Source of the DNA: Phycisphaerae bacterium | GTDB lineage: Bacteria; Planctomycetota; Phycisphaerae; UBA1845 | Reading direction: 5' to 3' | DNA length: 64,000 nt | Assembly: GCA_028289375.1 (NCBI GenBank) | Contig: JANQQK010000079.1 | Span: forward strand, 1 to 64,000 | Part shown: positions 50,953-59,301 of the stretch, in pieces | Layout of the letters: each line of letters starts with the position of its first letter | Position numbering within the stretch: the first letter of the stretch is position 1 | Notes under the pieces: model-generated | The model's input: only the letters and a program-made list of their open reading frames with translations | Database searches by the model: none | Told to the model about the DNA's origin: nothing | Made by a program: the position numbers and the translations under genes

Positions 50953-51930
50953 ATGGCGGGGCAGGCGAAGCTGCAGTTCATTTCGGTCATTCACGGCAAG
51001 AATGCGTACGCCCGTCGGATCGCGCTGGAACGCGTCATTGAGCGCGAACTCGATGGTGGTGACCGCTCGCTGAATCTGGTGCAGATCGACGGTGCACAAG
51101 CGGAAGCAGCCAAGGTGCTCGACGATGTGCGAACGTATTCACTGCTTGGGGATCGGCGGGTCGTGGTCGTGCGCGATGGCGACAAGTTTCTCGGCAAGCA
51201 GGCCAATCGCGACACGATGGCAAAGTTTCTGGAGAGTGGATGCGAGAGCGGTTGCCTGATTCTTGTGTGTGATGCGCTCGACAAGCGGACCAAGTTTGCC
51301 AAGTCGATTGGTGCTGCCGGGGAAGTGATTGAGTGCAAGGAATTGAGCGGCAAGGCGCTGACGAGCTGGGTGTGTGAGGCTGCTCGGTCGAGCTACGGCA
51401 AGCGGATGGACTACCCGGCGGCGTTGCGGCTGGTGGATCATGCGGGAACGGGTCAGGAAGGACTCGATTCGGAACTGGCGAAGCTGTCGTTGTTCGTCGG
51501 CGATCGCGAAGAGATCGCGGTGGACGACGTGGACACGCTCGTCGGTTCCTATCGCGAGGAGAACGTCTTTGCGGTGATGGATGCCATCGCCGAGGGGAAT
51601 GCGCCGCTCGCACTTGCGCAGTGGCAACAAGTATTGATGACGGATCGTGCGGCGCCGGGTCGTGCGGTTGGTGGATTGGCGTTCGGCGTTCGGAAGCTGA
51701 TGAATGCACGACACGCATACGATGAGGGTGGCAGTCCGGCTGCGTTGGCGCGGCAGTTCTGGATGCGGCCTGATGAGTTTGAACGGCGGATGCAGCGTTT
51801 TTCGACGCAGCGATTGGGAGAACTGTTGTGTGACCTCTTGAGTGCGGACGTGCGCACGAAGACGGGTCTGGGCAACACGGGACGGGAAATCGAGCGCTTT
51901 ATTGTGAAGCATTGCGCGAACGTCGCGTAA
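50953..51930 (+). CDS. holA: DNA polymerase III delta subunit (clamp loader)
   Basis: 325 residues from ATG 50953; a GTG at 50947 overlapping the previous stop is the other possible start. HolA features: FISVIHGKNAYARRIALERVI at the N-terminus, VRTYSLLGDRRVVVVRDGDKF, the central GQEGLDSELAKLSLFVGDREEIAVDDVDTLVG, and the C-terminal helical collar domain with VRKLMNARHAYDEGGSPAALARQF. HolA opens the beta clamp during loading. The delta family is poorly conserved, but the order and spacing of these segments are typical. Confidence 0.88.
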   Translation: MAGQAKLQFISVIHGKNAYARRIALERVIERELDGGDRSLNLVQIDGAQAEAAKVLDDVRTYSLLGDRRVVVVRDGDKFLGKQANRDTMAKFLESGCESGCLILVCDALDKRTKFAKSIGAAGEVIECKELSGKALTSWVCEAARSSYGKRMDYPAALRLVDHAGTGQEGLDSELAKLSLFVGDREEIAVDDVDTLVGSYREENVFAVMDAIAEGNAPLALAQWQQVLMTDRAAPGRAVGGLAFGVRKLMNARHAYDEGGSPAALARQFWMRPDEFERRMQRFSTQRLGELLCDLLSADVRTKTGLGNTGREIERFIVKHCANVA

Positions 51931-51969
51931 GGCGAAGAACACATTCAGACTGCGAAGGATCGCACGGTC

Positions 51970-53343
51970 ATGACGAATGGATTCGTTGGACACATCTCGT
52001 GGATTTTCATCCTGACGCTACCGCTCACCGGTGGATGCATCGAGGAAATACGCACGCAAGGACCGCACAGCGGAATGGCTGTGCAGAAGCCCGGACGTGA
52101 AGCACCATTGGCGCAGGCCCATGCGCCCAAGGCGGCTACGGTTGAGGTTGTGCATGATGACGCGGAAGTGGACAAGGTGCGGGAACAGGTGCGGGCCTTC
52201 GTGGAGCGGTTGGACAACAAACAGTCCGGCACGGAGGCTGAGGATCACGCGTCGCGATCATCAAAGGCAATACGCTACGACGGGCGGAAGATGTACCCGC
52301 TTGAAGACCGGACGCGAAAGACTTATCCGCTGAAGCCCAAGGCGTTCACCGGCGTGGATGAGCGTCAGCCAACCACCGCACGCGACGATGTCGTCATCGA
52401 AGTTGATGGCGAGGTGGTGGACCCATCTCAACCAGGTGCGTCATCGGTCGCACCGAATGTGGCGTTGTCGGTCAACGACAGTGCGGAACCGTCGCGCAAG
52501 CAGCCGCGGATCATGAACGTCAGCTTCCGCGTGCCGGATCGTGTTCAACCACCGACACCAACGGGTGATGCCCCAACGACCAATCGCAGTGTGGCGAAGG
52601 TGACGTTGGAAGTGAACGCCAGCGTGGCTGACTACATCGAGGAACTCGTTCGGCTGACGAACGCGGAACCGACGAACGTGGCAGACCGGTGGCGGTTGGC
52701 GCTGATGTACATGGTGACCGGTGAAGATGAGAGGGCCGTGAGCGTGTTCGAATCGCTGCCGGAAGAGACGGCGATGATGATGACGCGCGGGATGGATCTG
52801 ATGTCGGCGCTGAAGACGGCGGCGATGGATCCGGCCCGCGGCGTGGATGGTGCGTTTGCGGCGGCGGATCGGTTGCAACAAATGCTGGCGAACAAGGCGT
52901 CGCTGGAGATACCGGCTGTCAAACTTTGTTCGCGTGTTCAGGCGTTTGCGGTTTATGAAGAATTGCCGACGGGTGTGTTTCGGCCTGGCGTATCGAATCA
53001 GGCCATTCTCTACTATGAAGTTGAGAATTTCGCGACGAAGACGGAGTCGGATGGACAGTTTCGTTCGATGCTGAGCAGTCAGGTGGAGATCATGTCGCCG
53101 CAGGGGGACGTGTTGTGGCGGAAGGATGAGCCGCGGATCGAGGATGTGTCGCGGCGACCGAGGCGTGACTTCTTTGTGGCGCAGCGGATTGTGATCCCCG
53201 CCACGCTCGGCGACGGTGAGTATGTGCTGAAGCTGACGGTGGAGGACAAGTTGGCCGGCAAGCGGACGCAGGCGGTGGAGCGCTTCGCCGTGGGGACGGC
53301 GATGGGGGAAGGCACGGCGGGACGGCGGCACGGAGGCACGTAG
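51970..53343 (+). CDS. Lipoprotein of unknown function
   Basis: 457 residues, ATG 51970, 39 nt after holA. The N-terminal WIFILTLPLTGGC ends in a lipobox (LTGGC) and should be lipid-anchored. A long Pro/Asp-rich disordered stretch (about 30-200) is followed by a helical region (SVADYIEELVRLTNAEP to NKASLEIPAVKLC) and a C-terminal beta-sandwich with NQAILYYEVENFATK and LGDGEYVLKLTVEDKLAGKRTQ. This C-terminal pattern recurs in planctomycete lipoproteins (recollection) but has no name I can give. Probably in one transcription unit with the two upstream genes. Confidence 0.75.
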   Translation: MTNGFVGHISWIFILTLPLTGGCIEEIRTQGPHSGMAVQKPGREAPLAQAHAPKAATVEVVHDDAEVDKVREQVRAFVERLDNKQSGTEAEDHASRSSKAIRYDGRKMYPLEDRTRKTYPLKPKAFTGVDERQPTTARDDVVIEVDGEVVDPSQPGASSVAPNVALSVNDSAEPSRKQPRIMNVSFRVPDRVQPPTPTGDAPTTNRSVAKVTLEVNASVADYIEELVRLTNAEPTNVADRWRLALMYMVTGEDERAVSVFESLPEETAMMMTRGMDLMSALKTAAMDPARGVDGAFAAADRLQQMLANKASLEIPAVKLCSRVQAFAVYEELPTGVFRPGVSNQAILYYEVENFATKTESDGQFRSMLSSQVEIMSPQGDVLWRKDEPRIEDVSRRPRRDFFVAQRIVIPATLGDGEYVLKLTVEDKLAGKRTQAVERFAVGTAMGEGTAGRRHGGT

Positions 53344-53412
53344 GGAGACGGTTGCAATTGGGGGGACTTGTTTGTTATTCTGAACTCCTGGGGATGGAGA
53401 GAGGAGTTCAGA

Positions 53413-54159
53413 ATGGTGGCTTCCATTCGGCGACTTGTGGTATTGGTTTGGGTGGGTGTTGGATCTCAGGCGGCGCCGACGGTGCGCGCGGAGGGCATCT
53501 GGCAGTGGTCGCAGGAGGCGACGGGCAGCGCGTTCGCGCAAGTGGTGGGCGGAGATGGGGATTCGGACACCTTTGTGCTTGAGGATCCCGTGGACCCATC
53601 GTTCAACTTCGGGGCTTTTGACCAAACACAGCCGGGAAGCTTCGGAGCGGGGGCAACTGGCTCGGGCAGTGTTTCCTTTCGATTCCCGCGTGCGGATAAC
53701 TTATTGATTAGTGTCGATGCGGCCGCATCTTATCTCCCGACGGCTTTTCCTGGCGGCGACAATCCCGGCGGCGAGGCGGACGTGGCGCTGTTCTCGGTGA
53801 TCGATCTGGTCGTTCCCGATGATGCGACGATGTTTGGTCACAATCTCAGGATCAACCAGGACGCCACAGATGTGTTCACAGGCTCCGCGTTGTTCACGAT
53901 CGAGAACATGACGCAGTCAACGCTGATTCAGGAGTATTCGACATCGGGCGTGAGCGGTGGCTTCTCCCCGCTCGGCGCCAACGCCGGGGACATCATCCGC
54001 ATCACATCCAGCATCGAGGCTGACGGCGATACTGGCGGACCCGACGGCGCGCGCTTCTACATCGTTGATATGGGTATTGAATTTCGCGTGCCCGAACCGT
54101 CGACCGTGCTGTTTCTTGCTGTTGGCAGCCTGTTGCTGCTGCGGCGCGTCAATGCGTGA
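53413..54159 (+). CDS. PEP-CTERM exported protein of the WQW-family (member 2)
   Basis: 248 residues from ATG 53413, which follows GAGGAGTTCAGA. Signal peptide ends near TVRA-EG; the mature start GIWQWSQEATGSAF matches SIWQWTHEGSAAG of the gene at 19486. The middle domain has PGGDNPGGEADV and LVVPDDATMFGHNLRI, again parallel to member 1 (GGDNPGGEATGQ and LPFDDAQWFSRLDI), and NMTQSTLIQEY parallels NVTRSSMIELF. The end VPEPSTVLFLAVGSLLLL followed by RR is a PEP-CTERM signal. Overall similarity to member 1 is moderate but collinear, so they are true paralogues 34 kb apart. Confidence 0.85.
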   Translation: MVASIRRLVVLVWVGVGSQAAPTVRAEGIWQWSQEATGSAFAQVVGGDGDSDTFVLEDPVDPSFNFGAFDQTQPGSFGAGATGSGSVSFRFPRADNLLISVDAAASYLPTAFPGGDNPGGEADVALFSVIDLVVPDDATMFGHNLRINQDATDVFTGSALFTIENMTQSTLIQEYSTSGVSGGFSPLGANAGDIIRITSSIEADGDTGGPDGARFYIVDMGIEFRVPEPSTVLFLAVGSLLLLRRVNA

Positions 54160-54163
54160 GGGG

Positions 54164-54559
54164 CTATTGAAACAAGTCGCCGGTGCAGGTGAAGCCACTG
54201 CCGGTGAAGGTGATGGTGCCGCCTTGCAGGGCGACTTCGTCGGCGAAGGTGCAGGTGCCCTGAACGTTGAGCCCCAGGCTGTTCTCGGCGCGCAGTTGAA
54301 GTGCTCCGCCAGCGGTTGCGCGGATCGTGGCATTGCGTCCGGCGCCGGGGAGCACGCGGTTCTCCGGGCCTCTTGCTTCACCGGGGACCAGAAGATGGGC
54401 GGTCATGTCGGAATCGTTGAACAGGGAAACGTCCCGCTGACCGGAAGTGGGAAACAGGCCGTCAATGTCTTCGAAGATGTTCTCTGCGCATCCGATCATG
54501 GTCGATGAGGCGGTGACGGCGATCGACGTGCAGATTGCGGGGAGGGATTTTCTGAGCAT
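54164..54559 (-). CDS. Small putative lipoprotein
   Basis: 131 residues from ATG 54559, after GAGGAACCGCC. N-terminal LPAICTSIAVTASSTMIGC is a lipoprotein-type signal with Cys at the end of the hydrophobic stretch. The rest is Gly/Thr/Asn-rich beta-type, with GALQLRAENSLGLNVQGTCTF and GTITFTGSGFTCTGDLF containing two Cys near the end that could form a disulfide. No family recognised. Convergent with the PEP-CTERM gene at 53413, with only 4 nt between stops. Confidence 0.7.
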   Translation of the reverse strand: MLRKSLPAICTSIAVTASSTMIGCAENIFEDIDGLFPTSGQRDVSLFNDSDMTAHLLVPGEARGPENRVLPGAGRNATIRATAGGALQLRAENSLGLNVQGTCTFADEVALQGGTITFTGSGFTCTGDLFQ

Positions 54560-54709
54560 GGCGGTTCCTCGGGCGGTCAGGCTTGCGACGGAAATCAACC
54601 GGATGATTCCGTTCGCAGTCGGACATCCAGTCTAGGTACGGTCTTGGCGGTGGTGCAAGGGAATTCCTCTTCGGTGCGGCGTGTTGGGTAGGGGTGTGCC
54701 GGTTGTTCA

Positions 54710-55327
54710 ATGGGTGGGGAGGCTGTTACCATCGGACGCATGGGTGGTGAGACGGAAGGTGGATCGCGGGTGTCGGCGGGGGTGGATCCTGCGGTGTGGG
54801 TCGAGGCGCATGGGGATGCGCTGTTTCGGTTCGCGATGATGCGTGTTCGGGATCGGGAGGTGGCTGAGGACCTGGTGCAGGAGTGCTTCGTGGCGGCGCT
54901 GGGTGCGAAGGAGCGATTTGCGAATCGGTCGAGCGAGCGGACGTGGCTGGTGGGGATTCTGAAGCGGAAGGTGGTGGACCACTTTCGGCGGAAGTCGCGT
55001 GACCCCGGCTGGGGCGAGGGGATGGATGCTGTGGAGCAGGGGGCGTTCACCGAGAAGGGCTTGTGGCGTGAGATGCCGGGCAAGTGGGGATCGGGTGCGG
55101 AAGTGCCAGAGGGTGACCCTGCGTTCTGGCGTGTGTTTGGGGAGTGTTTGCGGGCGATGCCGTCGGGATTGGCGGAGGTGTTCGTTTTGTACGAAATGGA
55201 TGGCATGTCTGGGCAAGAAGTGTGTGAGGTTTTGGGCCTGACGCCGACGAACCTGTGGGCGCGGCTGCATCGATCCCGATTGTGGCTGCGTCAACGGCTG
55301 GATGCAACGTGGTTCCGGGCGAGTTGA
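54710..55327 (+). CDS. ECF-type RNA polymerase sigma factor
   Basis: 205 residues from ATG 54710; ATG 54740 is an alternative start because no good ribosome site is seen for either. Region 2: ALFRFAMMRVRDREVAEDLVQECFVAAL with TWLVGILKRKVVDHFRRK (2.4). A long loop (SRDPGWGEGMDAVEQGAFTE to DPAFWRVFGECL) separates it from region 4: RAMPSGLAEVFVLYEMDGMSGQEVCEVLGLTPTNLWARLHRSR. The long linker is typical of planctomycete ECF factors that are paired with small zinc anti-sigmas. The next gene 7 nt downstream is such a protein. Confidence 0.9.
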   Translation: MGGEAVTIGRMGGETEGGSRVSAGVDPAVWVEAHGDALFRFAMMRVRDREVAEDLVQECFVAALGAKERFANRSSERTWLVGILKRKVVDHFRRKSRDPGWGEGMDAVEQGAFTEKGLWREMPGKWGSGAEVPEGDPAFWRVFGECLRAMPSGLAEVFVLYEMDGMSGQEVCEVLGLTPTNLWARLHRSRLWLRQRLDATWFRAS

Positions 55328-55334
55328 AAGGACG

Positions 55335-55628
55335 ATGATGTCGTTACGCAACCTATGGCGACTATTGAACTTACCGTGCGATGGGATCACGGAGTTGATG
55401 TCGCGTGAGATGGAAGAAGGGCTGTCCGGCGCGGAGTGGTGGGCGGTGAAGACGCATGCGTTGTATTGCCGGGCGTGCCGGCGTTATCGGACGCAGATCG
55501 TTGAGTTGAAGGCGGCGGTTCGGCGATTCGGGGCTGAAGATGTCGGTGACATGGTGGCGGAGGAAGGTCTTGGGGATGGGGCACGGGCGCGGATGACGCA
55601 GTCGCTGCGCGAGGGGATGCGGGACTGA
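55335..55628 (+). CDS. zf-HC2-type anti-sigma factor candidate
   Basis: 97 residues from ATG 55335 (GAAAGGACG upstream), 7 nt after the ECF sigma stop, so co-transcribed. The zinc-binding anti-sigma motif is THALYCRACRRY (H-X3-C-X2-C) at residues about 40-52, after an LMSREMEEGLSGAEWW helix typical of ZAS/HC2 domains. No TM segment follows, so the anti-sigma is soluble, as in RsrA. The pairing means the sigma factor is probably held inactive until a redox or envelope signal releases it. Confidence 0.87.
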   Translation: MMSLRNLWRLLNLPCDGITELMSREMEEGLSGAEWWAVKTHALYCRACRRYRTQIVELKAAVRRFGAEDVGDMVAEEGLGDGARARMTQSLREGMRD

Positions 55629-55650
55629 GGGGAGGCTGCGTCGGGTCGGT

Positions 55651-56517
55651 TCAGTCGCCGGTGAAGGCGCGCTGGAACGTTGCGAAGTCGGCGAAGTCGA
55701 TGTCGCCGTCATCGTCGAGGTCGACGCAGGTGCAATCGGGGTTGGTTGAGGTCATGTCTGGGCCTGTGACGCAGGCCAGGTTTTCGTTGAAATCCTGAAT
55801 GTCGACGTCGCCGTCGTTGTCGCAATCGCCGGGGACGATGTTGACGGAGTAGGTGATGAAAAGCTCGGGGGCGACCTCCTGCACGTTGATGTTGCGGGAG
55901 GCGAAGGCGCGGGCGGTGCGGATGCCGGATTCATCGCCGCGGACGAGCCAGCCGAAGTTCGTGGATGGATCGGCGACCCAAGCCTGTACGTCGGCGGTCA
56001 TCTGATCGGTCGGGCCCCAGGTGTATTCACCGGAGTTCGGGCAGACTTGTGAGGCGGAGACGGTGTCGGTGAAGTCGCCGCCCGGGGTGCTCCAGAACTG
56101 GTCGGGGAAGAAGGTGTGGTCCCAGGTGGCGTCGCCGGGTTCGGCGGAGTCGCCGTCGCCGCCGAAGGAGTCAGACTCGCCTTCGCCCCAATCGGACAGC
56201 AGTCGGTGAAGGGAGACAACGCCATCGGATGTGCCGGCGCCGACGCTGAAGAGGTTCAAATCGAGGGTGACGGATTCGATGGTGGCGTTTGTGGGGATCT
56301 CGGTCAGATCGAAGGCGATGCAGCCGCGACGGACGGTCTGTCCGCCGTTGGGGCCGACGCGACCGGCGTAGAAGAAGTTGCCCATTCCGTTGCTGAGAGT
56401 CGGTGCATCCTCGATGAGGGTGTTGTCCTTGCTGGGACGGAGCGCGATTTCCTCGGCAAGAGCGATTGATCCGACAAGCGCGAAGATGACGGTGCAGGTG
56501 CAAATTCGTGACGACAT
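55651..56517 (-). CDS. Secreted DNRLRE-domain protein with dockerin-like Ca2+ motifs
   Basis: 288 residues from ATG 56517 with AAGGGGAC upstream. Signal peptide ends near IALA-EE. Residues about 25-215 are a DNRLRE (carbohydrate-binding CBM96-like) domain: LRPSKDNTLIEDAPTLSNG, RRGCIAFDLTEIPTNATIES, LNLFSVGAG, WGEGESDSFGGDGDSAEPGDATW. The C-terminus has two Ca2+ loops of dockerin type: GDCDNDGDVDIQDFNENLAC and CVDLDDDGDIDFADFATFQRAF. A DNRLRE plus dockerin end is a frequent design for exported planctomycete proteins. It might dock to cohesin-like proteins such as the one at 555. Confidence 0.85.
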   Translation of the reverse strand: MSSRICTCTVIFALVGSIALAEEIALRPSKDNTLIEDAPTLSNGMGNFFYAGRVGPNGGQTVRRGCIAFDLTEIPTNATIESVTLDLNLFSVGAGTSDGVVSLHRLLSDWGEGESDSFGGDGDSAEPGDATWDHTFFPDQFWSTPGGDFTDTVSASQVCPNSGEYTWGPTDQMTADVQAWVADPSTNFGWLVRGDESGIRTARAFASRNINVQEVAPELFITYSVNIVPGDCDNDGDVDIQDFNENLACVTGPDMTSTNPDCTCVDLDDDGDIDFADFATFQRAFTGD

Positions 56518-56704
56518 AAGAGTCCCCTTCTGTTAGCGGTTGCTGCGATGGTAGTTGTTTGGGGGTGTTGAATTCAATGGTCCGAGGGCTGTAGTGTGAA
56601 TTCTGTCGCGGGTGTCGACTCGGACTTTATGGCGGTCAGGGTTGCTTGGAAAAAGGGCGGATTCGGGTCGCGGGTGAGGGTGGCGGCGCTTAGAATTCGC
56701 GGCC

Positions 56705-58189
56705 ATGTCAAAGACAAAAATCATTGCGACGGTGGGGCCGGCGAGTCAGTCGGCAGAGGTTCTGGAGCGGTTTGTCGAGGAAGGTGTCGACGTCGTGCGG
56801 TTCAACATGTCGCACGGGACGCTCGAGCAGCATACCGAGACCTTGGCGACTGTGCGCGCGGTTGCGGAGCGAAAGGGTGCGCATGTTGCGATTCTTGCGG
56901 ACCTTTGCGGGCCTAAGGTGCGGACGGGGGAGATGGATCCGGAGCGGTCGACGATCGCGGTCGGTGAAGATTGCGTGATTGCGCGGTCGCTCGATGAAGG
57001 TCAGACGGGGACGGCGGCGCGACTTGTTACGAATACGGCGCATCTGGTGGATGATCTGCAAGTTGGGCATGCGGTGTTGATCGATGATGGGGCGATTGCG
57101 CTGCGGGTGACGGAGACACGGGACGATGAAGTGACGTGTCGGTGTGGGGCTGGTGGGACGATCGGCAGTCGCAAGGGAATCAATGTGCCGGACACGGATC
57201 TGGGCGTGGATTCGATTACGAAGAAGGATGTGGCGGATCTGAAGTGGGCGGTGGACTCGAAGGTCGACTTTGTGGCGATGTCGTTTGTGCGGCGTGTGGC
57301 GGACATCGAGGCGATCAAGAAGACGCTGCTGGATCTGGAGGCGGATATTCCGGTGGTGGCGAAGATCGAGACGCCGCAGGCTGTGGAGGTGATTGATGAG
57401 ATCATCGGTGTGACGGATGCGATTCTGGTGGCGCGGGGTGATCTTGGGGTTGAGATGGACGTGACGAAGCTGCCGATGCTGCAGAAGTCGATCGTGCTCA
57501 AGTGTCATGAGATGGGTCGGCCAGTGATCGTGGCGACGCAGATGCTGCACAGCATGGTGGAGAACGCGGTGCCGACGCGGGCAGAAGTGAGCGATGTGGC
57601 CAATGCGGTGCTGGATGGTGCGGATGCGGTGATGCTTTCTGCGGAGAGTGCGGCTGGTGCGTTTCCGGTGCCGAGCGTGCGGATGATGCGTCGTATTGCC
57701 GAGCAGGTGCATGAGGCGAAGGCGGAGATGGGGGATCGGTGGAGCGATTCGTTGGCCCATCGGATGCGGGTGGGGTATTTGCGGGATGCGACGACGTCGG
57801 CGGTGGCGCGGAGTGCTGCGTTGGTGGCGCATGATCTTGGGGCGAAGATGATCGCGGTGTGGTGTCGGCGTGGGACGACGGCGCGGTGGATCAGCAAGTA
57901 TCGGGTGTCGCAGATGGTGGTGGGGATGTCGTCTGATGCTGCGACGTGTCGACGGCTGGGGCTGTCGTACGGGATCAGCCCGATGCTGGTGGATGATGTG
58001 TTTGCGGAGGGTGATCGGAGTTGGGTGGAGTTGGAGGAGCTGATTCTGAAGGAGTTTCCAATGAACCCGGAGGACATCATCGTGCTGGTGGGGGATCCGG
58101 TGGCGTTGGAGCGGGAGCCTCGGTTGACGATTCATGTTGTGGGAGAGCGGCGGAGCCGTTCTGCAGGGACGAAGGGACGAAGGGACTGA
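56705..58189 (+). CDS. pyk: Pyruvate kinase
   Basis: 494 residues, ATG 56705. Landmarks: KTKIIATVGPASQSAEVL, VVRFNMSHGT, ILADLCGPKVRTGE, VVAKIETPQAVEVIDEI with catalytic Lys, ILVARGDLGVEM, GRPVIVATQMLHSMVENAVPT and ADAVMLSAESAAGAFPV. It makes pyruvate and ATP from phosphoenolpyruvate and ADP. The C-terminal allosteric domain is present. There is no Shine-Dalgarno; TAGAAT lies 8 nt before the ATG, so this may be another leaderless mRNA. Together with pfkA it marks glycolytic capacity. Confidence 0.96.
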   Translation: MSKTKIIATVGPASQSAEVLERFVEEGVDVVRFNMSHGTLEQHTETLATVRAVAERKGAHVAILADLCGPKVRTGEMDPERSTIAVGEDCVIARSLDEGQTGTAARLVTNTAHLVDDLQVGHAVLIDDGAIALRVTETRDDEVTCRCGAGGTIGSRKGINVPDTDLGVDSITKKDVADLKWAVDSKVDFVAMSFVRRVADIEAIKKTLLDLEADIPVVAKIETPQAVEVIDEIIGVTDAILVARGDLGVEMDVTKLPMLQKSIVLKCHEMGRPVIVATQMLHSMVENAVPTRAEVSDVANAVLDGADAVMLSAESAAGAFPVPSVRMMRRIAEQVHEAKAEMGDRWSDSLAHRMRVGYLRDATTSAVARSAALVAHDLGAKMIAVWCRRGTTARWISKYRVSQMVVGMSSDAATCRRLGLSYGISPMLVDDVFAEGDRSWVELEELILKEFPMNPEDIIVLVGDPVALEREPRLTIHVVGERRSRSAGTKGRRD

Positions 58190-58519
58190 GGGACAAAGGG
58201 GAATTTTTGACGGGGGTTGGTGGGTTGGAGCGTCTTATGGGTGTTGGTATTGGGGTGGGGACAGGTTGGACTTGCGGCATGTCTGCTGTGCGTTTGTTTT
58301 TGGGATTATCCCCGAAGTCGTGACGGCGCTGGCGGGCGTGCCGCGCTGCGCGATGTGCACATCCTGCGGCTCATGACAACTGGCAACTCCGCCAGCATTG
58401 CGAGTGTTCCTGTTTCATCTCGATCTCATGGCGACCATTGATGTGCATGATTCGATTATGTACAGTCGATGAGTGCGAGTGATTGAATAGAACGAGTAGA
58501 ACTTATCGGAGCGAAAAAA
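58190..58519. other. 330-bp gap without a recognised gene
   Basis: Between pyk and a PEP-CTERM gene. Becomes AT-richer after 58440 (TTCGATTATGTACAGTCG), consistent with a promoter region for the downstream gene. No RNA gene or hairpin terminator stood out. Confidence 0.45.
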
Positions 58520-59272
58520 GTGTCATGTGGTCTTTCGAAACAGTGGTGTGTATTGATCGCGATCGGGTTGATTCAGCCTCAGGCCCGGTGTGAAGGGCTT
58601 TGGCAGTGGTCGCATGAGGCAGCCGTAAGCGGAACAGCTCATGTTTTTGACGGTGGCGATGCCGTAGTGGATTCTGCCTCTACGATCCTGCCTCAACAAG
58701 AACTTATTGAGTTTGACGCGATGGATATAGCTCCAGATGGAACTCAAGCGAGAGCACATGGCTCTTCTCTGGTTTTCGCGTCTGCTGCCGGGCTGTTCGT
58801 CGGAACTGAGTTGACGAGTTATGTCTTGCCAATGGGGGGTGATCTTGGAGGGATAGCGAGCAGCAGTATCGAATCTGTCGTCGAGTTCACGATGCCATTC
58901 GATGCACCGCTTTGGGAGTTTTCCATGCACTACCACTTTGATTCACCAGACGGATTTGGCCATGCATCAAATGTTATTCTTGAGAACCTGTCAACATCGA
59001 CGTCATTCGTTATACCTATAGTTGCCAAGTCGAACTGGCAATTATTCAATTTTGATTCAAGCAACGGCGATCGAATTCGAGTGACAGCCCTTGTCTCCGC
59101 GGGCGGAGAAGTTGGGTTGGGTCAGTCCGGATTTCATGTCACGGATTTTCGATTTCGCACGCGGATTCCCGAGCCGTCGTCAGTGATGATGCTCGCGGCG
59201 GTGATGGGATGTTTGATGCGGCGTCGCACGTGCATGCTGCATCGTCAGATTCTCCCGGCGCGCCGGGATTGA
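58520..59272 (+). CDS. PEP-CTERM exported protein of the WQW-family (member 3)
   Basis: 250 residues. GTG 58520 is preceded by GGAG with 8-nt spacing. Signal peptide ends near QARC-EG; the mature start GLWQWSHEAAVSGTAHVFDG matches member 1 (SIWQWTHEGSAAGMANVFDG). The middle has VVEFTMPFDAPLWEFSMHY, again parallel to member 1 (VVEFVLPFDDAQWFSRLDI). The end RIPEPSSVMMLAAVMG plus RRRT is the PEP-CTERM signal, but the protein continues with HRQILPARRD. That tail lies in a dispersed GGCGCGCC-centred repeat and was probably added by it. Lower GC than neighbouring pyk. Confidence 0.83.
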   Translation: MSCGLSKQWCVLIAIGLIQPQARCEGLWQWSHEAAVSGTAHVFDGGDAVVDSASTILPQQELIEFDAMDIAPDGTQARAHGSSLVFASAAGLFVGTELTSYVLPMGGDLGGIASSSIESVVEFTMPFDAPLWEFSMHYHFDSPDGFGHASNVILENLSTSTSFVIPIVAKSNWQLFNFDSSNGDRIRVTALVSAGGEVGLGQSGFHVTDFRFRTRIPEPSSVMMLAAVMGCLMRRRTCMLHRQILPARRD

Positions 59273-59280
59273 CCTGACTT

Positions 59281-59300
59281 ACGTGGAAGTACTTCTACGT
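59281..59300. terminator. Palindrome between convergent genes, possible two-way terminator
   Basis: ACGTGGAAGT-ACTTCTACGT, a 20-bp palindrome with one G-U mismatch, placed between the stop of the PEP-CTERM gene (59272) and the convergent YihY gene (ends 59302). No T tract. Confidence 0.4.
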
Positions 59301-59301
59301 G

